Source: Bin90 sp965214635
GTDB lineage: Bacteria > Chloroflexota > Dehalococcoidia > Lucifugimonadales > JADFKI01
Direction of reading: 5' to 3'
Assembly: GCA_965214635.1 (NCBI GenBank)
Contig: OZ243964.1
Span: 682,001-746,000, forward strand
DNA length: 64,000 nt
Of the stretch, positions 51,951 to 61,143 are shown piece after piece (position 1 is the first letter of the stretch; each line of letters starts with the position of its first letter). The position numbers and the translations under genes were made by a program. A model generated the notes under the pieces. That model did not search any database. It saw nothing but the letters and a program-made list of their open reading frames with translations, and was not told where the DNA came from.

Positions 51951-52700
51951 ATGAGGCTTGCGGGCAAGGTGGCTCTGATAAGCGGCGGCGCGCGCGGACA
52001 GGGTGCTGCCGAGGCGAGGCTGTTCGCCCAAGAAGGCGCGGCCGTCGTCATCGGCGACATACTTCAAGACGAGGGCAGCAAGGTAGAAGCCGAAATCAAC
52101 GAAGCCGGCGGCAAGGCGCTTTTTATAAACCTAGATGTTACTAATTCAGACGACTGGCAGGCGGCGATCGCTAAGGCTGTGGACGCCTTTGGCAAGCTCG
52201 ACATCCTCATCAACAACGCCGCAATATACAGCCGCATCCCCATCGAGCACGCCACCGAAGAGGAGTGGGACAGCATCATAGACATCAATCTCAAGGGCGT
52301 GTTCCTTGGGACAAAGTACGCCATCCCCGCGCTGCGAGCGGCAGGCGGCGGAAGCATCGTGAACATATCGTCCACGGCTGGGCTTGTGGGCAGCCCGCGC
52401 GGCGGCGCATACTCCGCATCCAAGGGCGGCGTGCGGCTGTTCACCAAGAACACCGCCATCCAGCACGCTGCCGACGGCATACGCGCCAACTCCATCCATC
52501 CCGGCCCTATCGACACCGAGATGATTGCCGACAACATCGGCACGCCCGAGGGCTTGGCGGCATCGGTCGAGCGAGTTCCGCTCGGCAGGATAGGCACGGT
52601 GGACGATGTGGCTCTAGGCGCGCTGTTCCTCGCATCAGACGATTCGTCCTATATGACCGGCGCCGAGCTTGTCATAGACGGCGGCATCACCGCCCAATAA
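51951..52700 (+). CDS. Short-chain dehydrogenase/reductase
   Basis: Classical SDR of 249 residues. SGGARGQGAAEAR (Rossmann loop), NNAA, NISSTAGLVG and YSASKGG with the Ser-Tyr-Lys set are intact; IDTEMIAD and the C-terminal YMTGAELVIDGGITAQ are typical of 3-oxoacyl/ketoreductase-like or 2,5-dichlorocyclohexadienediol-type SDRs. AAGGGGGA lies before the ATG. It is 12 bases upstream of the Mo-hydroxylase genes, so likely part of that operon and of the same catabolic route. Confidence 0.93.
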   Translation: MRLAGKVALISGGARGQGAAEARLFAQEGAAVVIGDILQDEGSKVEAEINEAGGKALFINLDVTNSDDWQAAIAKAVDAFGKLDILINNAAIYSRIPIEHATEEEWDSIIDINLKGVFLGTKYAIPALRAAGGGSIVNISSTAGLVGSPRGGAYSASKGGVRLFTKNTAIQHAADGIRANSIHPGPIDTEMIADNIGTPEGLAASVERVPLGRIGTVDDVALGALFLASDDSSYMTGAELVIDGGITAQ

Positions 52701-52712
52701 GGGGAGATTGTC

Positions 52713-53198
52713 GTGTCCGCCAGAACCACCCGCATTGACATCAGAGTCAACGGCAGCGTACACCAAGTCGATGTGCGTCACCATTGGACGCTGCTGCGCC
52801 TACTCCGAGACAAACTTCAGCTGACGGGCGCAAAGCGCGGCTGTGACCGAGCAGAGTGCGGCGCATGCACCATCCTGCTCGATGGCAAGCCCGTGTATGC
52901 GTGCCAGATGCTGGCGATGCAAGTCAGCGACCGCAGCGTTACCACCATCGAAGCGCTAGGCGATACCAACAACCTGCATCCCGTGCAGCAAGCATTCTTG
53001 GATAACGATGGTGGGCAATGCGGCTACTGCACTCCGGGGTTCGTGCTGAGCGCCAAGGCGCTGCTAGACGCCGTGCCGCAGCCCACCGAAGCGCAAATCC
53101 GACAGGCGCTGTCCGGCAACCTGTGCCGCTGCAACGCCTACGGGCGCATCATCCAATCGGTAAAGCAAGCCGCAGTCAACATATCTGGGGACAAATAA
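52713..53198 (+). CDS. Mo-hydroxylase small (2Fe-2S) subunit, CoxS/XdhC-like
   Basis: 161-residue subunit with two 2Fe-2S clusters. The plant-type cluster uses Cys44, Cys49, Cys52 and Cys64, and the C-terminal helical cluster uses Cys103, Cys106, Cys138 and Cys140 (CGYCTPGF and GNLCRCNAY). GTG start. The stop and the next ATG share a base (TAATG), so this is coupled to the large subunit. Family member of the xanthine oxidase/CO dehydrogenase superfamily; substrate not known. Confidence 0.94.
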   Translation: MSARTTRIDIRVNGSVHQVDVRHHWTLLRLLRDKLQLTGAKRGCDRAECGACTILLDGKPVYACQMLAMQVSDRSVTTIEALGDTNNLHPVQQAFLDNDGGQCGYCTPGFVLSAKALLDAVPQPTEAQIRQALSGNLCRCNAYGRIIQSVKQAAVNISGDK

Positions 53199-55492
53199 TG
53201 GCACATGAAGTAATCGGCAAGCCTGTGCAGCGCTACGACCTGCCGCCCAAGCTCAGCGGTGAAGCCGAATACGCCGCCGACATCTACCTGCCCGGGATGC
53301 TACACGGCAAGATACTGCGCAGCCCGCATCCCCACGCCCGCATCATAAGCGTTGACACCAGCGCAGCCGAGCGGCTGACCGGTGTGCACGCTGTCCTGAC
53401 GCCTTTCGACGCCCCCGGCGGGCGCATCGCCCCCGACCTACCCATATTGGACACCGAAGTGCGCTTCGTGGGCGACGAAGTCGCAGCGGTCGCAGCAGAC
53501 GACGAGGATGTCGCAGCGCAAGCAGCCGACCTAATCGAAGTGCGCTACGAACTGCTGCCTTTCGTAACCGACGCTCGAGCAGCGCTTGCACCGGGTGCGC
53601 CACCCGTTCACCCCGGCGGCAACCTCGTCAGCGGCGAGCCGCTGACACTCACACGCGGCGATGTGGACGAGGGCTTCGCGCAAGCCGACCACATATTCGA
53701 GCAGCAGTTCAGCACACCCGCACACGCCGGCGCTGCCCTAGAACCGCGCGCCGCCCTCGCAACTTGGGACGGCGACCACCTGACAGTGTGGAAGTCTACG
53801 CGCGGCGCACATGCCGACCGCCTGAATCTTGCGCTTGCGCTCGGCATAGACCGTAGCAATGTCCGCGTCATCGGCGCTGTCATGGGCGCGGGCTACGGCA
53901 CTAAGGACGAAACCCGCCTCTCCGTCATTGCCGCAATCCTATCGCATCGCGCCGGCAAGCCCGTGAAAATAGAAGCCACCCGCATAGAAGAATTCGTGGG
54001 CGGCAGAAAGCGCCACCGCACCGAGACATCCGTCAAGGTTGGCGTTACCAACGACGGTAGGATAACCGCCATCCACGCCACCACGATTATGGACACGGGA
54101 GCATACCTGTCGTCGGGACCGGGCGTGATTAGACGCGCAGGCCAGGCTGCACTGTACCTGTATCGCTGCGCTAATGTGCGCTACGACGGCTACCTCACAT
54201 ACACGAACCAGCCATCCGGCGGCTCGTACCGCGCACTCGGCGCTCCGCAGGGACATTTCGCCCTCGAGGTTACGATGAACCATGTGGCAGATGCGCTCGG
54301 CATAGACCCACTCGAGTTTCGCTTGATGAACCATGTGGGCATCGAAGGGCAGCAGGGCGAGCGCATCACGCCGCCCAACGAGATCATGGACACGCAGCCC
54401 GTAGAAGGCGGCGTCCCGTTCTCGTCCAACGGCTTGCGCCAATGCCTCGAGCAGGGAGCGGAGGCGTTCGGCTTGCATACTGCGATTCAGTCACCAGAAG
54501 ACGACGATGTGAAGCGTGGCGTCGGAATGAGCATGTTCATCTATCGCGGCGGGCCCGGAGGCAGGTCATCCGCAAGTCTTGCGCTGAACCCCGACGGTAG
54601 TGTGCAGCTCATAGCCGGCTTGATGGATGTGGGCGAGGGCAGCGCCACCGTCATAGCGCAAATAGCCGCCGAAGCGCTGGGCATCCCTTACGACGATGTG
54701 CGCGTTACATTCGGGGACACCGCTCACACGCCCGAAGCGCCGCTCACCGCCGGCTCCACCGCCACATTCTCCACTGGCACAGCCGCCATCCAAGCCGCAG
54801 CTGAGCTGAAAGCGAAAATCCTGAGCGCCGCAGCCGAGCATCTGAACGCCGACTCCGCATCGTTGGACATCGCAGATGGGCGCATCGTGCGCCGTGATAC
54901 GAGCGGCGCTACGCTCCTCACGCTGGGCGAACTTGCGGCGCACATTGACGGCACAGGCATCCCCACACTGCAAGCCAACGCATCCGTTACGCCGGGCAGC
55001 ACAGACCACATCGTCAATTCATTCGGCGCACACTTCGCCGAAGTGGAGGTGGACACCCTCACCGGGCAGGTCAAGGTGCTGCGATACCTAGCGGCACACG
55101 ACTCCGGGCGCATCCTGAACCCACAGCTGGCGATGAATCAGGTAGAAGGCGGCGTGTCGCAGATGCTGGGCTTCACTCTAATCGAGCAGATGCTGACCGA
55201 CCCCGCAAGCGGCGTAACGCTCAACGCCAATTTCCTCGAACACAAAGCGCCCACCATAATGGAATACCCGCCCGTACAAACGCTCTTCGTAGATGTGGAA
55301 GACCCGGTGGGGCCTTTCGGCGCAAAAGCGCTAGGTGAGCCGCCTAGCATCGGCGTGGCGCCAGCGGTCGTCAACGCTATCCATGACGCCATAGGCGTCC
55401 GCATCCACGACCTGCCCGCCACGCCGGACAAGATACTGGATGCGTTGGATGCAGTGGAAATCGCACATGCAAACTCCGATGAACCCGACTAA
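53198..55492 (+). CDS. Mo-hydroxylase large (molybdopterin-binding) subunit
   Basis: 764-residue large subunit of a xanthine-oxidase-family enzyme that hydroxylates or dehydrogenates an organic substrate at a molybdenum centre. N-terminal domain begins VIGKPVQRYDLPPKLSGEAEYAADI. Inner motifs GYGTKDE, SYRALGAPQGHF and the terminal GAKALGEPP region are present. The active-site loop that in CO dehydrogenase carries Cys (the Cu-Mo site) reads YRALGAPQG, so this is not a form I CO dehydrogenase. A C-terminal Glu motif (GAKALGEPP) matches the catalytic Glu. The frame extends upstream but overlaps the small subunit; ATG at 53198 is the start. Confidence 0.94.
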   Translation: MAHEVIGKPVQRYDLPPKLSGEAEYAADIYLPGMLHGKILRSPHPHARIISVDTSAAERLTGVHAVLTPFDAPGGRIAPDLPILDTEVRFVGDEVAAVAADDEDVAAQAADLIEVRYELLPFVTDARAALAPGAPPVHPGGNLVSGEPLTLTRGDVDEGFAQADHIFEQQFSTPAHAGAALEPRAALATWDGDHLTVWKSTRGAHADRLNLALALGIDRSNVRVIGAVMGAGYGTKDETRLSVIAAILSHRAGKPVKIEATRIEEFVGGRKRHRTETSVKVGVTNDGRITAIHATTIMDTGAYLSSGPGVIRRAGQAALYLYRCANVRYDGYLTYTNQPSGGSYRALGAPQGHFALEVTMNHVADALGIDPLEFRLMNHVGIEGQQGERITPPNEIMDTQPVEGGVPFSSNGLRQCLEQGAEAFGLHTAIQSPEDDDVKRGVGMSMFIYRGGPGGRSSASLALNPDGSVQLIAGLMDVGEGSATVIAQIAAEALGIPYDDVRVTFGDTAHTPEAPLTAGSTATFSTGTAAIQAAAELKAKILSAAAEHLNADSASLDIADGRIVRRDTSGATLLTLGELAAHIDGTGIPTLQANASVTPGSTDHIVNSFGAHFAEVEVDTLTGQVKVLRYLAAHDSGRILNPQLAMNQVEGGVSQMLGFTLIEQMLTDPASGVTLNANFLEHKAPTIMEYPPVQTLFVDVEDPVGPFGAKALGEPPSIGVAPAVVNAIHDAIGVRIHDLPATPDKILDALDAVEIAHANSDEPD

Positions 55493-55537
55493 CTAACACA
55501 CTGACCAGACGGGCGGATGGGCAGGCAGAGAGGTTTT

Positions 55538-56530
55538 ATGCAAGATTTCGAGTTCATAGCCGCTGAAAGCGCGGGACAAGCGAGCGCTCTGCTAAGCGGG
55601 GACATCGCCCCAGCGCGCATCATCGCAGGCGGCACAGATCTGCTCGGCGAAATCAAGGAAGGCGTCATCGCCCCCGCAAGGCTCGTCAGCGTGCAACATG
55701 TCGCCGAGCTACACGGCGTCGCATTAGACGATGCGGGTGTTCGCATAGGCGCTATGACCACGCTCGCCGACATAGCGGCGCACCCCTACATCCGCAAAGA
55801 CTATACGGCGTTGGCGCAGGCGGCGGATGCAGCAGCCACACCGCAAATTCGCAATGTCGGCACGCTCGGCGGCAACCTGTGTCAGCGCCCGCGCTGCTGG
55901 TACTATCGCAACCCTGCATTCGACGACTGCCTCAAAAAAGGTGGCTCGCACTGCTACGCCCACGACGGCGCAAACAAGTTCCACGCCATATTCGGCGGCG
56001 GCATATGCCCGTCCGTGCACCCGTCTGATACCGCCGTGGCGCTATCAGCACTCGATGCAAACCTCACGCTAGTCAGCCCACACGGCGAACGCCGCATCCC
56101 CGTGGATGAGTTTTTCGCCCCACCCGAAGTGAATGTTATCGCCGAAAATGTACTAGAACACGGCGAGTTCGTGGCATCCGTCGGCATACCTTCTCTGACC
56201 CCGGAACAGCGCAGCGTGTTCCTAAAGGCGAAGGAACGGCAGTCGATGGACTTCGCGCTGTCCGCCGTTGCGCTGTGCGTGGATGTTGCGGATGGCGTAA
56301 TCGCTGATGCGCGTATGACGCTGGGCGGTGTTGCGCCCGTGCCGTTGCGAGCATATGCGGCAGAAGATGCCCTCGTTTCACGGCGCAGCGCCGATGTTGA
56401 CGCATCAGCCATCGGGCGCTTGGCAGTGCGCGACGCCAAGCCGCTCAGCAGCAACCGATACAAGGTGCGGCTGACCGCCGGGCTTGTAACTCGTGCCATC
56501 CGCATGGCGCTTAACCCAGCCTCCGCATAG
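55538..56530 (+). CDS. Mo-hydroxylase medium (FAD-binding) subunit with extra Fe-S loop
   Basis: 330-residue FAD-binding subunit. The FAD motif IIAGGTDLL (29-36) and TPQIRNVGTLGGNLC are typical. Five Cys residues lie in the loop that follows: Cys115, Cys120, Cys131, Cys139 and Cys157 (CQRPRCWYYR, DDC, HCYAHDG, GGGIC). The same type of loop holds a 4Fe-4S cluster in 4-hydroxybenzoyl-CoA reductase and PaoB-type subunits, so a further cluster is likely here. ATG at 55538 follows GAGAGG. Operon order small-large-medium. Confidence 0.92.
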   Translation: MQDFEFIAAESAGQASALLSGDIAPARIIAGGTDLLGEIKEGVIAPARLVSVQHVAELHGVALDDAGVRIGAMTTLADIAAHPYIRKDYTALAQAADAAATPQIRNVGTLGGNLCQRPRCWYYRNPAFDDCLKKGGSHCYAHDGANKFHAIFGGGICPSVHPSDTAVALSALDANLTLVSPHGERRIPVDEFFAPPEVNVIAENVLEHGEFVASVGIPSLTPEQRSVFLKAKERQSMDFALSAVALCVDVADGVIADARMTLGGVAPVPLRAYAAEDALVSRRSADVDASAIGRLAVRDAKPLSSNRYKVRLTAGLVTRAIRMALNPASA

Positions 56531-57378
56531 TGAGCGCAGCACTGCCACCTAACCTGCTGCTGCGCATCGAAGATGCGATGGCTACGCTCTGCCCCCGCCG
56601 AGCAGGCGCGCCGAACCCCGCTGAACGCATCGGATTAGTGCTGGACTTTGACGGCACAATATCTGAGCTAGTTCCGATACCGGCGAACGCCGTAATCGCT
56701 GCGGATGTGCTGCCGCCGTTGCAGCGACTATCCCGCAGCCTTGCGCTAACCGCCGTGATGTCCGGCAGAGCTGCGCAGGACATCCGCACACGCGTGGGCA
56801 TCCCGTCCATCGCCTACATCGGCAATCACGGCGCAGAACGCATCATCCGTGGCGCACACCAACTCGCCCCCCAAGTACAGCCGTCATCAGTGGACATGCA
56901 GTCGCTTCTAAACGCCATACGCAAGCACGCCGATGACGCCGTATTCATCTGGGAAAACAAGGGCTTGAGCGCATCAATCCACTACCGCACAGCACCTGAT
57001 GAAGCCAATGCCATAGCGAAACTGACTGCTGCGCTGAGCGCCGTCCCAGAACTCCAAACCGTGGATGTGTTTTGGGGGAACAAGGTGTTTGAACTGCGCT
57101 TAAAGAACGGCGTGAACAAGGGAACGGCGCTCGACGCTCTGATAAACGAATATCGGCTGACCGCCGTCGTGTTTCTGGGCGACGACACCACAGACGCAGA
57201 CGCCCTGCGCCTGTTGCAGCGACGCAAGGCGAAGGGCACAGTGCGAGCGCTCGGCATTGCAGTGGTGCAGAGCGGCACGCCCGCATCGGTGCTAAACGCC
57301 GCCGACTACTCGCTCAACGGCGTCCCCGAAGTCGCACTGTTCCTAAACCGCTTTGCCGAGCACCTATGCGCCCACTGA
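56530..57378 (+). CDS. otsB: Trehalose-phosphatase (OtsB-like HAD phosphatase)
   Basis: 282-residue HAD hydrolase that removes phosphate from trehalose-6-phosphate. HAD motif I is LVLDFDGTIS, with the two Asp, and motif IV is FLGDDTTDADA. Other family pieces are SGRAAQDIR and GNHGAERI. GTG start shares one base with the medium subunit stop. No otsA is present, so the substrate donor gene lies elsewhere or the enzyme acts on another sugar phosphate. Position after the Mo-hydroxylase is probably incidental. Confidence 0.92.
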   Translation: MSAALPPNLLLRIEDAMATLCPRRAGAPNPAERIGLVLDFDGTISELVPIPANAVIAADVLPPLQRLSRSLALTAVMSGRAAQDIRTRVGIPSIAYIGNHGAERIIRGAHQLAPQVQPSSVDMQSLLNAIRKHADDAVFIWENKGLSASIHYRTAPDEANAIAKLTAALSAVPELQTVDVFWGNKVFELRLKNGVNKGTALDALINEYRLTAVVFLGDDTTDADALRLLQRRKAKGTVRALGIAVVQSGTPASVLNAADYSLNGVPEVALFLNRFAEHLCAH

Positions 57379-57398
57379 ACACGAGCCGCCACGAACAG

Positions 57399-58349
57399 CT
57401 AAAAGACCGCTATGGGATTCACGGGCGAGCCGGTGGTGTTGAATAGCCGCAGCGGGTTAATGGACAGAAGGAACTCCCAGCGGTTGCGCTCACGGCACGC
57501 AGCCGCAAGCTCCTCCAGATTAGGATTGTCCAGAATCCACAGCCCCATCGCCACGATACCGACTTGGTGAACGGGGTTGGACATGCTGGCATACTGGCTG
57601 GGCATGACATCGTTGCCGGTGTCGCTGCCCAGCACGGCGATACCGCGTTCGTGGAACAGGGGCAGGCAGGCGGCTTGGCACGCGGGCGACCCCGCCTCGC
57701 GCGGATTGACAGGCCCCTCGATGTTGCGGCGATGCAGGTTGCCAGTCCGAACCAGCAGCACATCGCCCTCTTCAATGCGGAAACCGCAGCGCGCCTCCGC
57801 AGCGAGTATGTCTTCAGGCATCACGCCCTCGCCTCGCTCTATCCAGTCCACGCCGCGAATCATCGGCGCATCCACAAGCACGCCGCGTGTTACGATGCCA
57901 TCCTTTGCCAGCTCAATGGATTCCACCGTGGCGCCAAGCCCAGTGGAGACAAGATGCGGCGGACGCCCGTTGTACATCTTGCCTTGCCAAAAGAAGTGAG
58001 CAAGGCTGTCCATATGCGTGATGTGGTAACCGTGAAACGCCATCCCGAAGAAGTCGGTCGACGCTTGGCTCGGGCGGTTGGTTACCTTGTCGCCGCTCGC
58101 CCAGCCCTCGCCGCTCTCCAGCATGAAGTGCAGCGGAGTGGACATATGGTCCGGCTCGGGCGTCCATGTTACCGTGCGCGAGCAGGACACGGTAACGCCT
58201 TCCTGCACCAGTTCGGTCGCACGCTTGGTCTTCGCCGCTGACAGCAGATTCAGCGTTCCAAGCTCGTCGTCGCTGCCCCAGCGCCCCCAGTTGCTAAGGC
58301 TGTCAAAGTAGCTCAGCACCTCTTGCTCGGTCGGTATATTAGCCTGCAT
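57399..58349 (-). CDS. Cyclase-family metal-dependent hydrolase (kynurenine-formamidase-like)
   Basis: 316-residue protein of the cyclase family (metal-dependent hydrolases acting on cyclic amides or formamides). The metal region reads HGYHITHMDSLAHF, the family's HxxTHxDxxxH pattern. Starts at ATG 58349 with AAGGACGG upstream; the frame extends to 58457 but lacks conserved residues. It is convergent with otsB, divergent from the sulfite-oxidase-like gene. Exact substrate unknown. Confidence 0.87.
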   Translation of the reverse strand: MQANIPTEQEVLSYFDSLSNWGRWGSDDELGTLNLLSAAKTKRATELVQEGVTVSCSRTVTWTPEPDHMSTPLHFMLESGEGWASGDKVTNRPSQASTDFFGMAFHGYHITHMDSLAHFFWQGKMYNGRPPHLVSTGLGATVESIELAKDGIVTRGVLVDAPMIRGVDWIERGEGVMPEDILAAEARCGFRIEEGDVLLVRTGNLHRRNIEGPVNPREAGSPACQAACLPLFHERGIAVLGSDTGNDVMPSQYASMSNPVHQVGIVAMGLWILDNPNLEELAAACRERNRWEFLLSINPLRLFNTTGSPVNPIAVF

Positions 58350-58599
58350 ATTCCGTCCTTTCGCTTGATAACCCGTCCAATATCTGCCCGCAAGTATAGC
58401 CGCTCGCAGGTGTGATGTCATTTGCGCCCATCCTGTTCCTGTCCTAACCGAACCCATCCCCTTACACCGAGCCTACCTGCAAACACTTGCAATTACATAG
58501 ATTACACACAAATTAGGCTTGTGCATTTGGATAACATAAGGTAAAGTAAGGGTAACGATGGCAGGTAACATTTTATGATACTCATTATTGGAGGCTGTG

Positions 58600-59706
58600 A
58601 TGAACAGGTGCAAGTGTAGCAAGGCTGAGTTCGACAGGGCGATGAACGCCCCCCTGTGTACTCAGCCTGAACAAACGGCGCTCGTTACGATAGAGCAAGA
58701 GCCTATCATCGGCGAGACGCCGCAGGCCACATTGCAAAGCTGGCTTACCCCAAACCCACTATTCTACATTCGCAACCACTACGCAATCCCCTCTGCCGAC
58801 GCTACATCCGGCTGGCAACTGGCTATCGATGGCAATGTGGACAATGAGTCTGTGTTCACAGTCGAGGACTTTCGCGCCCTGCCTAAGCAGACCCTGCCCA
58901 TCACGATGGAGTGCGCCGGCAATAACCGCAGCGATCTTCAGCCTCAAGTCGTCGGCAATCCCTTTCAGAACGGCGCTGTGAGCAACGCAATATGGGCAGG
59001 CATTCCCCTGCACTTGCTCTTGAAGCGCACCGGCGTCAAGCGTGGTTCGCTCGAAGTCCTGTTCGAAGGGCTTGATGTCGGGCTGCCCGCGCCGGGAACA
59101 CAGTCCCAACCCTACCTCCGCAGCCTGCCTCTCGATGTGGCGATGCACCCCCACACGCTCCTCGCCTACGAGATGAACGGCGAACCGCTGTCCCAAGAAC
59201 ACGGCCATCCCCTACGCCTCATCGTCCCCGGCTGGTACGGCATGGCGTCCGTGAAGTGGCTTCGCAGGATAAGCGTCTTGCAAGAAAAGTTCGAGGGTTT
59301 CTTTCAGAAAGACCGCTACATCATTGAGAACGACGACGGTGAGACGACCCCCGTCTCCACAATGCATGTCAAGTCTCTGATAAGCTGGCCTAACCCCAAC
59401 ACCACGCTCCCGATGCGCTCGCACAACATCAGCGGGATGGCGTGGTCTGGGTTTGCGCACATCGCCAGCGTGGAGATCAGCGATGACGGCGGCAAAACCT
59501 GGGGCGAGGCGCAGCTCGTCGGCCCGCGCTATCGCTACGCATGGCAGCAGTGGAACTTCACATGGATGCCGCCCGGCAAGGGGCACTACACCCTTATGGC
59601 GCGCGCCACTGACGAGAACGGCAACTCGCAGCCACTCGAGACGCGCTGGAACAGCCTCGGCTACATCATCAACGGCGTGCGCCCCGTCTGCGTCGAAGTA
59701 CGATAA
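58600..59706 (+). CDS. Sulfite-oxidase-like molybdopterin oxidoreductase (no signal peptide)
   Basis: 368-residue Mo enzyme of the SUOX family. Cys105 in ITMECAGNNR is the Mo-ligating Cys. The N-terminal domain begins WLTPNPLFYIRNHY and the C-terminal dimerisation domain has GMAWSGFAHIASVEIS with W(Q)QWNFTW. The N-terminus (MNRCKCSKAEF) has no Sec or Tat signal, so the enzyme is predicted to be cytoplasmic. No cytochrome or haem domain is fused. It may act on sulfite or on another oxo-acceptor such as nitrate in the YedY-like group. GGAGG precedes the ATG at 58600 by five bases. Confidence 0.9.
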   Translation: MNRCKCSKAEFDRAMNAPLCTQPEQTALVTIEQEPIIGETPQATLQSWLTPNPLFYIRNHYAIPSADATSGWQLAIDGNVDNESVFTVEDFRALPKQTLPITMECAGNNRSDLQPQVVGNPFQNGAVSNAIWAGIPLHLLLKRTGVKRGSLEVLFEGLDVGLPAPGTQSQPYLRSLPLDVAMHPHTLLAYEMNGEPLSQEHGHPLRLIVPGWYGMASVKWLRRISVLQEKFEGFFQKDRYIIENDDGETTPVSTMHVKSLISWPNPNTTLPMRSHNISGMAWSGFAHIASVEISDDGGKTWGEAQLVGPRYRYAWQQWNFTWMPPGKGHYTLMARATDENGNSQPLETRWNSLGYIINGVRPVCVEVR

Positions 59707-59784
59707 GATGTGATACGATTGCTGCCTATATGGACTACACAACATGACGCCGATGCCGCCTCAGCGCGCCGGGAGAATCGCTGA

Positions 59785-61119
59785 ATGACAACCGAACCGC
59801 GGCGCGGACGCCCAGTAGCGAGCCGCTTCCTCGCCGCGCTCGCATACGGCGACTACCAGACGCTGTGGACCGCGAACTTCTTCGCTGGCGCCGCTGCATG
59901 GGCGCTCATCGTGGCGCGCGGTTGGGTGGTGTACGAACTCTCGGACTCATCCAGCTGGGTTGCAGTCGTAACCTTTGCGGCAATGATCCCGCGTGTGCTG
60001 GTATCGCCTTTTACGGGATACCTCTCCGATCGCTTCGACCGCCGCCGCGTGCTGACGGTGATGTTCGCCGTGAACCTCACGCACAACCTCGTGCTGGGCT
60101 TCCTGATGTGGAGCGGCAACGCAGAAATATGGCATCTAGTCGTGCTGTCGGTCGTGAACGGCTCGGCGCGTGCGGCACAGATGCCCGCAGGGCAGGCGCT
60201 CATCCCCAATCTTGTGCCGCGCGAACTCTTGCTCAACGCCATCTCCCTCAACCAAGCCACGATGCACGGCTCACGCCTGCTCGGGCCCCTCGCCATTGCG
60301 CCGCTGCTAGGCATTACAAGCTTCTTGGGCAACCCTAACAGCGGCGCCGCGGGCGCAGTGTTCCTCTGCTCGGCCTTCTACGCCGTCAGCCTCATCCAAA
60401 CCCTGCGAATCCGCACTGCAACTACTGGGAAAATGGACTCGCGCCGTAGCTTCTTCAGCAACTTCGCAGCCGGCGCTGTCTATGTGTATCAGACGCCTAT
60501 GCTGCGCGCTATCGTGGCTATGGCGTTTTTCCACTGTGGACTTACGATGTCCTTTGAGTCTCTGTTGCCAGTGCTTTCAGACCAGCAGCTAGGCGCACAA
60601 GGCAGCGGCTTTGCCTACCTCATGATGTTCGTAGGCGCAGGAGCGATGGTGTCCGCTATGGGGTTGGCAGGCATACGCAGCGAGATTACCAAGGGGCGGC
60701 TGTTCCTGTATGTGGGCATCCTGAGTGCGCTAGCGCCGTGTGTGCTTGCACTCGCGCCCAATGTCCCAGTGGCGCTGTTGGGTGCAGGGCTGATGGGACT
60801 GGGACAAGCGGCGTTCATGACGCTGACCCACACGATGATACAAAGCATCGTGCCTGACGGTGTGCGCGGCAGGGTAGCAGGCATATACTCTGTGCACATC
60901 GGCGGCATAATGGCGTCCGCAAACCTGTTCAACGGCTTCTTCGCCGACATAATCAACATCGGCGGCAACCTTGCAAACTACATGGGTGGGGCATCTGCGC
61001 TGCTCATCGGCGGTGGGCTGCTGTTCTTCGTCATCGTGCTGCTGAGCCGCTGGCACAGATCCACCCGCTCCATCTACAACGGAGAACTAGTCCAGCGCGC
61101 CTATGCTGCGGCTGACTAG
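59785..61119 (+). CDS. MFS transporter
   Basis: 444-residue major facilitator, about 12 hydrophobic segments. The loop DRFDRRRVLT after the second helix is the MFS motif A. Its sequence matches the enterobactin-exporter-like/DHA3 branch (RVLVSPFTGYLSDRFDRR). It starts 78 bases after the sulfite-oxidase-like gene. The substrate is unknown; sulfonate, organic acid or drug efflux are possible by family only. Confidence 0.9.
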   Translation: MTTEPRRGRPVASRFLAALAYGDYQTLWTANFFAGAAAWALIVARGWVVYELSDSSSWVAVVTFAAMIPRVLVSPFTGYLSDRFDRRRVLTVMFAVNLTHNLVLGFLMWSGNAEIWHLVVLSVVNGSARAAQMPAGQALIPNLVPRELLLNAISLNQATMHGSRLLGPLAIAPLLGITSFLGNPNSGAAGAVFLCSAFYAVSLIQTLRIRTATTGKMDSRRSFFSNFAAGAVYVYQTPMLRAIVAMAFFHCGLTMSFESLLPVLSDQQLGAQGSGFAYLMMFVGAGAMVSAMGLAGIRSEITKGRLFLYVGILSALAPCVLALAPNVPVALLGAGLMGLGQAAFMTLTHTMIQSIVPDGVRGRVAGIYSVHIGGIMASANLFNGFFADIINIGGNLANYMGGASALLIGGGLLFFVIVLLSRWHRSTRSIYNGELVQRAYAAAD

Positions 61120-61143
61120 CCTGACCAACAGCAGGATGCGGCG

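Noticed and set aside
53018..53197. 60-codon extension of the Mo-hydroxylase large subunit
   Set aside because: It lies in another frame of the small subunit gene and ATG at 53198 starts the conserved sequence.
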